Shown piece by piece: positions 1 through 5,256 of a stretch of DNA of 7,379 nucleotides. A model generated the notes under the pieces. That model did not search any database. It was not told where the DNA came from and saw only the letters and a program-made list of their open reading frames with translations. The DNA comes from Thermoplasmata archaeon (GTDB lineage: Archaea; Thermoplasmatota; Thermoplasmata; Thermoplasmatales; Thermoplasmataceae), in contig JAKAAI010000088.1 in NCBI GenBank assembly GCA_021797055.1, forward strand, positions 1 to 7,379, read 5' to 3'. Position 1 is the stretch's first letter; every line of letters starts with the position of its first letter. Made by a program: the position numbers and the translations under genes.

Positions 1-362
1 GGTATCTTCATTTCCGCAAGTTCCCTCATCTTTATCTCAATTTTATCAAGTTCTTCCTGGGAGGGTGGTGGCATATCAATATCATAATAGAACCCATCTT
101 CTATTACAGGACCTGCATTTGGCTTTGCATCATGGTATATCTCTGTTACAGCATGGGCAAGAAGATGTGCTGCAGAATGCCTCAGTATTTCCAGTCCTTC
201 CTCACTTGAAATGGATATACCTTCAACCTGGCAATCTTCACCTGCCTTTTCTCTGAGATCGTGAAGTGTTCCATCCACCACAACTGCTACGATATCCTTA
301 TTCTTCTGGAATACAGAACCAAAGATCTCTCCTTTCTTGACAGTTGTTGTTTTTTCAATCAT
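1..362 (-). CDS. thrS: Threonyl-tRNA synthetase, bacterial type, N-terminal part (cut by window edge)
   Basis: Threonyl-tRNA synthetase charges tRNA-Thr with threonine in the cytoplasm. The ATG is at 362-360, and 120 residues can be read before the left edge; the catalytic core and anticodon-binding domain lie outside. Residues about 1-52 resemble a shortened TGS domain. Residues 61-71 read RHSAAHLLAHA, the HxxxH motif of the second (editing) domain, with H62 and H66 matching E. coli His73 and His77. PNAGPVIEDGFYYDID at 81-96 is also typical of the family. An in-frame TGA two codons before the ATG rules out a longer start. The N-terminus is therefore about 11 residues shorter than in E. coli, lacking the first strand of TGS. 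A TATA-like box centred 25 bases upstream suggests a leaderless mRNA. The gene is divergent from xthA. Domain make-up is of the bacterial type, not the usual euryarchaeal one with a DTD-like editing domain. Confidence 0.95.
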   Translation of the reverse strand, partial: MIEKTTTVKKGEIFGSVFQKNKDIVAVVVDGTLHDLREKAGEDCQVEGISISSEEGLEILRHSAAHLLAHAVTEIYHDAKPNAGPVIEDGFYYDIDMPPPSQEELDKIEIKMRELAEMKI

Positions 363-457
363 GTTTCACGTAATCAATAACTTTAATTTAAAGAAATCTT
401 TTGTAAATTGAGCGATTTAACATGAAGCTATTTTAATATTCATTAGCTCTACATCAG
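363..457. promoter_or_regulatory. Divergent promoter region between thrS and xthA
   Basis: This 95-base AT-rich gap carries two TATA-like boxes. CTTTAATTTAAAG at 381-393 is a near-perfect palindrome centred 25 bases from the thrS ATG, on the minus strand. TTTTAATATT at 431-440 lies about 23 bases before the xthA ATG at 458. Neither gene has a Shine-Dalgarno sequence. The spacing predicts transcription starting at or within a few bases of each start codon. The boxes are seen directly; promoter activity is inferred from archaeal consensus spacing. Confidence 0.6.
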
Positions 458-1213
458 ATGATACAAATGAAGCTTCTATCCTGGAATCTAAACGGACTCA
501 AATCTGCAATTCAAAAGGGACTGATGGACATCATATTATCAGGCAACTTTGATATCATGGCATTTCAGGAGATCAAGAACGATGGAAAGAGTCTTCCCAT
601 TGAATTCTCAACAAGTGGTTATGATATCAATTCAAATCCAGCTAAGAGAGCGGGGTACAGCGGTACAATGACCATGTCAAAGATGGCACCTCTCGGCATT
701 TCGACTGAAATGAGCATGGATGAAGGCAGGGTTCTAACAACAGAGTTTGAAGATTTTTACCTCCTGAACTGTTATTTCCCGAATTCGAGAAGGGACCTCT
801 CACGTCTCGAAATGAAGCTTGACTTTGACAGGAATTTTGCAAGGTATACGAGCAGATTGGAATGTAAAAAACCAGTTATAATCTGCGGCGATCTCAATGT
901 TGCCCACACCGAACTGGATATCGCCAGACCTGGTGACAATCACAGGAGTGCAGGATTCACCGATGAAGAGAGGGCATGGATGACAGAATTTCTGAATGAA
1001 GGCCATGTGGATACATTCAGAATATTTCACAAAGAGGGTGGTCAGTATTCCTGGTGGTCATACATGCACAATGCAAGGGCAAAAAACATTGGATGGAGAA
1101 TCGATTATTTCATAGTGAGCAAATCTATGGAAAAAAATGTGAAGGATTCTGGAATACTGCAGGATATTACAGGCTCCGATCATGCACCCATATACCTCGA
1201 GGTCGAATTCTGA
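458..1213 (+). CDS. xthA: Exodeoxyribonuclease III / AP endonuclease
   Basis: This Mg-dependent enzyme cuts DNA at abasic sites and trims 3' ends in base-excision repair. It has 251 residues, close to the family's usual 250-270. The fold and catalytic residues of the exonuclease/endonuclease/phosphatase superfamily are present: N10 in the opening LLSWNLNG, E38 in FQEIK (metal ligand), Y106 in NCYFPN, D145 and N147 in GDLN, D216 in GWRIDYF and the D241-H242 pair in GSDHAP. The stretch NARAKNIGWRIDYF is characteristic of ExoIII rather than of other superfamily members. ATG 458 was chosen because the TATA-like box at 431-440 puts transcription start near it. ATG 467, which gives the canonical MKLLSWN start, is nearly as likely and costs only three residues. 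The gene converges on hutH with a 47-base gap. Confidence 0.95.
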   Translation: MIQMKLLSWNLNGLKSAIQKGLMDIILSGNFDIMAFQEIKNDGKSLPIEFSTSGYDINSNPAKRAGYSGTMTMSKMAPLGISTEMSMDEGRVLTTEFEDFYLLNCYFPNSRRDLSRLEMKLDFDRNFARYTSRLECKKPVIICGDLNVAHTELDIARPGDNHRSAGFTDEERAWMTEFLNEGHVDTFRIFHKEGGQYSWWSYMHNARAKNIGWRIDYFIVSKSMEKNVKDSGILQDITGSDHAPIYLEVEF

Positions 1214-1252
1214 CCAGGGAATTATGAAACATGCTAAACACATTTTAGATGG

Positions 1253-1260
1253 AAAAAATT
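1253..1260 (-). terminator. U-run terminator candidate for hutH
   Basis: Directly after the hutH stop codon the minus strand reads AATTTTTTCC. Its run of six Ts (plus-strand A run at 1253-1258) fits archaeal RNA polymerase termination at oligo-T without a hairpin. A shorter run of four Ts on the plus strand (1243-1246) could serve xthA. This is inference from base composition only. Confidence 0.35.
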
Positions 1261-2769
1261 TCAGAACAGGGTATGAAATTTTTCCTTGACTATCTCAATA
1301 AAATCATCAGATTCCATGATGCTCTCCATCTTATCCATATCCCTGTATATAGGCCTGTCACTGTGAAGAAATTCTATTCTTTCCCTGATTTTCTCCTTAA
1401 GTTTTACAGAAAATGGTGAATATCCATTGGGGGATAAGTCCATGGCCTGGGCAGCCATGACAAACTCAGTGGCTATAATCCTGTGTATATTATCATTTAT
1501 TTCAGTCAGTTTATTGGCTGCGTTAGTTCCCATGCTTACGTGATCCTCCTGGTTGGCACATGTCGGGATGGAATCGGCTGATCCAGGATAAGCAAGGATT
1601 TTATTCCTGTTGCACAGTGCTGCCGCTGCATACTGTCCAATCATGAATCCTGAATTTAGGCCGCTATTCCTCACAAGGAAAGGTTCCAGGCCACTTAGAG
1701 ATGAATCCGTAATTCGGGCAAGCCGCCTCTCTATGATATTTCCAAGATCCGTAAGGGCTATTGCAAGGAAGTCACAGGCAAAGGCAACAGGTTCTCCGTG
1801 GAAGTTCCCACATGAAATGTATTCATCATCATTTATCAGGGGGTTGTCAGTAGTCGAGTTCATCTCAGATACCAGAACACTTTCCACATATGAGATTGTA
1901 TCATAAACCGCACCATATACCTGTGGTGTGCACCTCAGGGAATAGGCATCCTGGATCTTCAGTTTATCCTGCTCCACCACTCTCGGGCTCTCTGAAAAGA
2001 CTGAATACAACTTTGCCCCTATCAGGGACTGACCAAACTGCTTTCTTGTTGAAAGTGCCCATGGCGTGAACGCCTTTCTCGTTCCACGTAGTGATTCAAA
2101 GGCCATTGAGAATGATGCGCTTGCCATTGCAATATCCTGCTTTGCCCTGATCACCTCAACAGCCCCAATACCGGTAATCGCTGATGTACCATTTATGAAG
2201 GAAATTGCCTCTTTTTCCTTCAGGATATGCGGATCCACGCCCTTATTCTTCATCACCTCAAGTGACGGTTTTCTTTCGTTTTTCTCAATCATCTCTCCCT
2301 CGCCTATAATAGCCAGGCACAGGTGTGCAAGGGGTGCTAGATCGCCACTGGCACCAACAGACCCAAATTCAGGAACAAACGGATAGAGACCCCTGTTAAG
2401 AACCTCAAGTATCTTCTCAATAAGTTCCAATGATACCCCGGAATATCCTCTTGAAAGGCTGTTGGCCCTTACAAGCATTATTGCCCTGACCTTCTCCTCC
2501 GAAAGTGGCTTCCCGAATCCACTCGAATGGCTTCTTATAAGGTTCAACTGTAGCTTCTGGCTATCATCGCGATCAATCTTTGTGTTCAGGAGGCTTCCAA
2601 AACCCGTGTTAACCCCATAAATCGGTGCCCCGGCCGCAATCAATTTCATCAGTGAATTCCTGCTTCTAAGAACCCTCTCCTTTGCTTCTCCCGAAATTGT
2701 GACTTTTTCCTCCTTCTTGATTACCTTCTCAAGCATTTCCAGGTCCAGGTTCTCTCCATCAATCTGCAT
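1261..2769 (-). CDS. hutH: Histidine ammonia-lyase
   Basis: HutH removes ammonia from L-histidine to give urocanate, the first step of histidine breakdown. The protein has 502 residues from ATG 2769; the family is usually 500-515. The Ala-Ser-Gly triad that forms the MIO cofactor is at 140-142 within GSVGASGDLAPLAH, matching A142-S143-G144 of the Pseudomonas enzyme. Also present are YGVNTGFG (tyrosine 51), NGTSA, TTDNPL, SCGNFHGEPVA and ANQEDHVSMG. The glutamate in NQEDHVS favours histidine over phenylalanine as substrate. A TTG five codons upstream (2784) could extend the frame, but a TATA-like box (plus-strand TTAAAAAA, 2791-2798) is centred 25 bases before ATG 2769, so a leaderless ATG start is preferred. 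No hutU, hutI or formiminotransferase gene is beside it, so the rest of the pathway must lie elsewhere. Confidence 0.95.
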   Translation of the reverse strand: MQIDGENLDLEMLEKVIKKEEKVTISGEAKERVLRSRNSLMKLIAAGAPIYGVNTGFGSLLNTKIDRDDSQKLQLNLIRSHSSGFGKPLSEEKVRAIMLVRANSLSRGYSGVSLELIEKILEVLNRGLYPFVPEFGSVGASGDLAPLAHLCLAIIGEGEMIEKNERKPSLEVMKNKGVDPHILKEKEAISFINGTSAITGIGAVEVIRAKQDIAMASASFSMAFESLRGTRKAFTPWALSTRKQFGQSLIGAKLYSVFSESPRVVEQDKLKIQDAYSLRCTPQVYGAVYDTISYVESVLVSEMNSTTDNPLINDDEYISCGNFHGEPVAFACDFLAIALTDLGNIIERRLARITDSSLSGLEPFLVRNSGLNSGFMIGQYAAAALCNRNKILAYPGSADSIPTCANQEDHVSMGTNAANKLTEINDNIHRIIATEFVMAAQAMDLSPNGYSPFSVKLKEKIRERIEFLHSDRPIYRDMDKMESIMESDDFIEIVKEKFHTLF

Positions 2770-2938
2770 GATGTCATAAGTCAAAGATCATTAAAAAACA
2801 ATGCCTGACTTAAATGTCTTATACCGTGAATGCGTCTGTAGTTCAAAAAATCATGATTTGGATGAAGTGCAAGTCTCTATTATGGTAAGTTAGTCCAAAT
2901 CAAAATCTTTAAACCTTTAAGGTAATTTACTGTGCACG
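2770..2938. promoter_or_regulatory. Divergent control region between hutH and tRNA-Lys
   Basis: This 169-base gap has no convincing ORF. On the hutH side, a minus-strand TATA-like box (2791-2798) is bracketed by an inverted repeat, TAAGTCA (2777-2783) and TGACTTA (2806-2812), a possible operator. In the middle lies a perfect 12-base palindrome, AAATCATGATTT (2848-2859). A second 8-base inverted pair, GATTTGGA (2855-2862) and TCCAAATC (2894-2901), overlaps it. On the tRNA side, CTTTAAAC at 2908-2914 is the likely tRNA TATA box, about 28 bases before the mature 5' end. The repeats are seen directly; their roles are inferred. Confidence 0.5.
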
Positions 2939-3012
2939 GGGTCTGTAGCTTAGCCAGGTAGAGCGATGGACTCTTAATCCATAGGCCGGGGGTTCGAACC
3001 CCTCCAGACCCG
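2939..3012 (+). tRNA. tRNA-Lys (anticodon CTT)
   Basis: A full cloverleaf can be folded. The acceptor stem GGGTCTG (2939-2945) pairs with CAGACCC (3005-3011), and the discriminator is G3012. The D stem is GCTT/GAGC. The anticodon stem ATGGA/TCCAT encloses the loop CTCTTAA, with anticodon CTT at 2973-2975, reading AAG lysine codons. The variable loop AGGCC has five bases. The T stem GGGGG/CCCTC encloses TTCGAAC. There is no intron and no encoded CCA, so the CCA must be added by nucleotidyltransferase. The gene stands alone with its own TATA-like box upstream and hairpins downstream. Confidence 0.97.
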
Positions 3013-3015
3013 TCT

Positions 3016-3040
3016 AATATTATACTAACTCTATAATATT
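3016..3040 (+). other. AT-only hairpin just after tRNA-Lys
   Basis: AATATTATA (3016-3024) and TATAATATT (3032-3040) are perfect 9-base inverted repeats around a 7-base loop, starting three bases after the tRNA discriminator. The hairpin may help terminate transcription or mark the tRNA 3' trailer for processing. The pairing is seen directly; the function is inferred. Confidence 0.4.
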
Positions 3041-3046
3041 TCTTGA

Positions 3047-3079
3047 GATAAGAATTTTGAAGGATTTTCTTATCTTTTT
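3047..3079 (+). terminator. Hairpin plus T-run downstream of tRNA-Lys
   Basis: GATAAGAA (3047-3054) pairs perfectly with TTCTTATC (3067-3074) around a 12-base loop and is followed at once by TTTTT (3075-3079). This looks like an intrinsic terminator for the tRNA transcript. In archaea the T run alone may suffice, so the stem's contribution is uncertain. Confidence 0.5.
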
Positions 3080-3212
3080 CATCATTTGTTTCTGGAAATG
3101 TGGTAAGGCATTTCAAAATGTCTTTATCTGTTTCTATTTTGGAACTGAAACCGGGAAATTCCGCGTTTTTCATTTGAGGAATCTTTATCAACATGTAGAG
3201 GTCCCAATCTTC
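3080..3212. promoter_or_regulatory. Spacer ending in the promoter of the 45-residue gene
   Basis: I see no gene in this stretch. A frame open from 3057 into the small gene downstream starts inside the tRNA terminator and encodes an unlikely Phe/Ile/Cys-rich peptide, so it is not accepted as an N-terminal extension. CTTTATCA at 3183-3190 is a TATA-like box centred 26-27 bases before ATG 3213, predicting a leaderless small mRNA. Confidence 0.45.
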
Positions 3213-3350
3213 ATGAAAGCAGTCCTTACAAGAGAGAAAATTGACGAAGAACAGGTCAGACTTGATCTGGCCTGGGAATTATACTTCCTGAAGAAGGATG
3301 GAGCATGGATTCCAAAGGATATCCCAGGATATTCACGAAGGAAAGAATGA
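3213..3350 (+). CDS. Small hypothetical protein (45 residues)
   Basis: This short ORF encodes a highly charged 45-residue protein, starting MKAVLTREKIDEEQ and ending DIPGYSRRKE. It has no cysteine, no membrane segment and no motif I recognise. The first half is rich in Glu, Lys, Asp and Leu and would readily form an amphipathic helix through about residue 27; the second half is short and Pro/Gly-containing. ATG 3213 was chosen because a TATA-like box sits 26-27 bases upstream, as for its neighbours. Third-base choice looks like normal coding sequence for this window. It stands alone between the tRNA terminator and the GNAT gene, both on the same strand. A real small cytoplasmic protein is likely, but its function is unknown. 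Confidence 0.6.
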   Translation: MKAVLTREKIDEEQVRLDLAWELYFLKKDGAWIPKDIPGYSRRKE

Positions 3351-3559
3351 AAGTATCCAATATACAGGGGAATATCTATCTTCATCAACCATCAATTATC
3401 TTTGTTCTAAAATCGTTTAAGACTTTCACCATATTTGATTGAAAGGCAGGACCCGGAAATCAGTAAATGTAATGGTGGACGACGTGGTAATGGCTCTTGG
3501 CAATCATTCGAAGGTTTAACCCACTGACATCTTTAAGTAAACGATTTACATTTTTTGTT
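3351..3559. promoter_or_regulatory. Intergenic region with GNAT promoter and a doubtful 26-codon ORF
   Basis: CTTTAAGT at 3531-3538 is a TATA-like box centred 25-26 bases before the GTG at 3560, the inferred start of the GNAT gene. Farther upstream, CGTTTAAG (3414-3421) is a second TATA-like box, followed by a 26-codon frame from TTG 3439 to the TAA ending at 3519, with an internal ATG at 3472. This tiny frame is not called as a gene here because its start spacing is short and nothing recognisable is encoded. No other feature was seen. Confidence 0.4.
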
Positions 3560-4231
3560 GTGATACGAAGAGCACTACTATCAGATTCGGATCAAATATC
3601 ATCAATTTCAAGAACAGCCGGATACATGGATTACATTTCAGAAAACGTGCTCGATTTTATTGGGAATAATGATGTATTTCTGTACGAGGATGAGGGTAAG
3701 ATCCTCGGTTTCACATCTCTTAACCGGTCAGGTACTTTTAGGTTCTACATGGGAGGGATGAGAGTCAGGAATGAATACAGAAGACTCGGAATTGCAACGC
3801 AACTCATGAAATTCTGCGAAAATGTTGCTGTGGAGAACGGGGCAAAGTTCATAGGATGTCTTGTGGAGGAGAATAACCTCAAATCACGAAATCTTGTGGA
3901 AAAGATGAATTACCGTAATATGGGAAAGTTTGTGAGTATCGGGGGAATGCCATTGATAGGAAATGAGGTTCACGAATATTCCCCAAAAAGTGATTTCTAT
4001 TACATAAGGGACTGGGAAGTAATTCATAGCTCCGACAGTACGGGATACCTGGTGCAATCTGATAACGATGGAAATATAATGTGCTTATCCGGGGAGTGGA
4101 TAACATTCATAAAAACAATCAACCTTCCGGAATACCGCGCCAGCAACGATTTCTTCTTTGTGAACGATTCATCTCTAAATCCCCCTCCTGAGTCCATGAT
4201 TTTTATTAATTTTCAGAAGAACATTTCGTGA
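3560..4231 (+). CDS. GNAT-family N-acetyltransferase with C-terminal extension
   Basis: Members of this family move an acetyl group from acetyl-CoA to an amine; the substrate here is unknown. From GTG 3560 the protein has 223 residues. The opening IRRALLSDSDQISSI is a standard GNAT first strand and helix. Motif A is at about 65-90, with the acetyl-CoA pyrophosphate loop RRLGIA at 74-79. Motif B covers about 105-123 (NNLKSRNLVEKMNYRNMG). Residues about 143-223 form an extra domain rich in aromatic residues and asparagine that I do not recognise. The frame stays open to a TTG at 3497, but the added 21 residues precede the normal domain edge, and the TATA-like box at 3531-3538 would fall inside them. 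GTG 3560 sits 25-26 bases from that box, so it is preferred. A terminator-like hairpin follows. Confidence 0.85.
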   Translation: MIRRALLSDSDQISSISRTAGYMDYISENVLDFIGNNDVFLYEDEGKILGFTSLNRSGTFRFYMGGMRVRNEYRRLGIATQLMKFCENVAVENGAKFIGCLVEENNLKSRNLVEKMNYRNMGKFVSIGGMPLIGNEVHEYSPKSDFYYIRDWEVIHSSDSTGYLVQSDNDGNIMCLSGEWITFIKTINLPEYRASNDFFFVNDSSLNPPPESMIFINFQKNIS

Positions 4232-4276
4232 ATAATTTGTAGGCGTTTTCAAATGTAGATTTGGGCAAATATATCC

Positions 4277-4301
4277 GGGTAAGGAGTTACCCAATTATTT
4301 T
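4277..4301 (+). terminator. Terminator-like hairpin after the GNAT gene
   Basis: GGGTAA (4277-4282) and TTACCC (4287-4292) form a perfect 6-base stem with a GGAG loop, followed by the T-rich AATTATTTT to 4301. It lies 46 bases after the GNAT stop and before the next promoter, as a terminator would. An operator role for the next gene is less likely because it lies about 50 bases upstream of that gene's TATA-like box. Confidence 0.45.
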
Positions 4302-4346
4302 CAGGGATGCTTGATAATCGAAAAACTGTATTCCCGTACTGAAAAG

Positions 4347-4356
4347 TTATTATAAT
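4347..4356 (+). promoter_or_regulatory. TATA-like box of the LigB-type gene
   Basis: TTATTATAAT lies 20-29 bases before ATG 4376, with its core centred about 25 bases upstream. There is no Shine-Dalgarno sequence between it and the ATG. This predicts a leaderless transcript separate from the GNAT gene. Confidence 0.5.
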
Positions 4357-4375
4357 CGCTTGCTTAAAGTTAATA

Positions 4376-5149
4376 ATGGTACTTGATCGGATCTATATGA
4401 TTCCCCACGGAGATGAGATAATTGATCAGCCAAATGGGGAGAGTAGAAGGATGAATTCCGAGATCTCAGGGATATCTCACGAAGATCATTCAGATGTCAT
4501 CGTTATATTATCTCCACACGGAATAAATCTTTCAAGGAATATAGGGATCATAAACACGGAGAGATTTAAGAGCAATACCAGACTTAAATCTGTTAACCTG
4601 GATGAATACTGGGTCAACGAAAGAAGATTATGTGAGAAAATAATAGGTGAAACTGGAGATATAGGCGAAGAAGTTAGGTACGTTACATATTCAGGTGATG
4701 AATCTGTCTTTCCCATTGATTTTGGTACCGCAATTCCACTGCACTTCTTTTCAAGGAGGGAAATAGTGGTTGTAGGCCAGTCAAGGAAGGTGAGGAATGA
4801 GGATCAGATTTCATTCGGCTCCATGCTTGCGAAAGCAATAATGAACTATGAGCGGAAAGTGTCGGTTATTTTCAGTGCAGATCAGGCACATACCCATTCG
4901 AGGGAGGGTCCGTATGGCTATTCCCCCAGGGCAGATCAGTATGAGCAGATATTGAGGAGATGCCTGGAGGAAAATAACTTCAGTGCAATGGAAAATATCG
5001 ATCCTGAGATTGTAGAAGAGGGAAAGCCTGACAGTTACTGGAATATCCTCGTGATGGATGGCCTTCTCAAACAATCCGGGAAATCCATGCGGTTCATCTA
5101 TGGGTATGTTGAGAAGTATTTTGGAATGATGCTCGCAGTCAGTAAGTGA
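4376..5149 (+). CDS. Class III extradiol dioxygenase homologue (LigB family)
   Basis: This family shares a fold with the catalytic LigB subunit of protocatechuate 4,5-dioxygenase and with Memo proteins. Enzymatic members use non-haem Fe(II) to open catechol-type rings. The protein has 257 residues, near the family's usual 260-300. H11 in IPHGDE and H48 in LSPHG match the two metal-binding histidines. FPIDFGTAIPLHFF (112-125) matches the conserved D-x-G-x-x-x-P-L segment. SADQAHTHS (168-176) corresponds to the region with the catalytic histidine (H172 or H174). E214 or E215 in EIVEEGKPDS is the likely third metal ligand, as in LigB. The C-terminal YVEKYFGMMLAV fits the family's last strand. 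No LigA-like subunit, AMMECR1 or radical SAM partner is nearby, and no aromatic pathway genes, so the substrate is unknown and a non-enzymatic Memo-like role is possible. Confidence 0.82.
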   Translation: MVLDRIYMIPHGDEIIDQPNGESRRMNSEISGISHEDHSDVIVILSPHGINLSRNIGIINTERFKSNTRLKSVNLDEYWVNERRLCEKIIGETGDIGEEVRYVTYSGDESVFPIDFGTAIPLHFFSRREIVVVGQSRKVRNEDQISFGSMLAKAIMNYERKVSVIFSADQAHTHSREGPYGYSPRADQYEQILRRCLEENNFSAMENIDPEIVEEGKPDSYWNILVMDGLLKQSGKSMRFIYGYVEKYFGMMLAVSK

Positions 5150-5160
5150 CAAAAAAGGAA

Positions 5161-5193
5161 CTAACAAACTTAAATAATCTTTGTTAGATTTTT
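5161..5193 (+). terminator. Hairpin plus T-run after the LigB-type gene
   Basis: CTAACAAA (5161-5168) pairs perfectly with TTTGTTAG (5180-5187) around an 11-base AT-rich loop, followed by ATTTTT (5188-5193). It starts 11 bases after the stop codon. A second run of six Ts follows at 5208-5213. Together they look like an intrinsic terminator region ending the LigB-type transcript before the next promoter. Confidence 0.5.
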
Positions 5194-5222
5194 GGGAATA
5201 TTTCCGCTTTTTTCTCACTGCC

Positions 5223-5238
5223 ATAATATTATTATACA
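5223..5238 (+). promoter_or_regulatory. TATA-like region of the surface-protein gene
   Basis: ATAATATTATTATACA ends 18 bases before ATG 5257. Its possible 8-base boxes are centred 22-26 bases upstream of the ATG, and no ribosome-binding site intervenes. A leaderless mRNA is predicted. Confidence 0.5.
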
Positions 5239-5256
5239 TCCATCTCATGTTCTATT

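Noticed and set aside
1610..2386. Two plus-strand frames (98 and 106 codons) inside hutH
   Set aside because: They are antisense shadows of a strongly conserved gene and show no domain or promoter of their own.
2770..2784. TTG start for hutH five codons upstream
   Set aside because: ATG 2769 is 25 bases from the TATA-like box and gives the usual family N-terminus; TTG 2784 would be only about 10 bases from it.
2880..3194. 104-codon minus-strand frame
   Set aside because: It runs antisense straight through the tRNA-Lys gene, has no TATA-like box at the right distance and encodes nothing recognisable.
3057..3212. N-terminal extension of the 45-residue protein
   Set aside because: It starts inside the tRNA terminator hairpin, encodes an odd Phe/Ile/Cys-rich stretch and would place the TATA-like box inside the gene.
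4695..4701. GTGATGA, a match to the box C motif of C/D guide RNAs
   Set aside because: It lies inside the LigB-type coding sequence, and I see no properly spaced box D, D' or C' set around it.
4811..5248. 145-codon minus-strand frame over the LigB-type gene
   Set aside because: It is antisense to conserved LigB-family motifs and encodes nothing recognisable.
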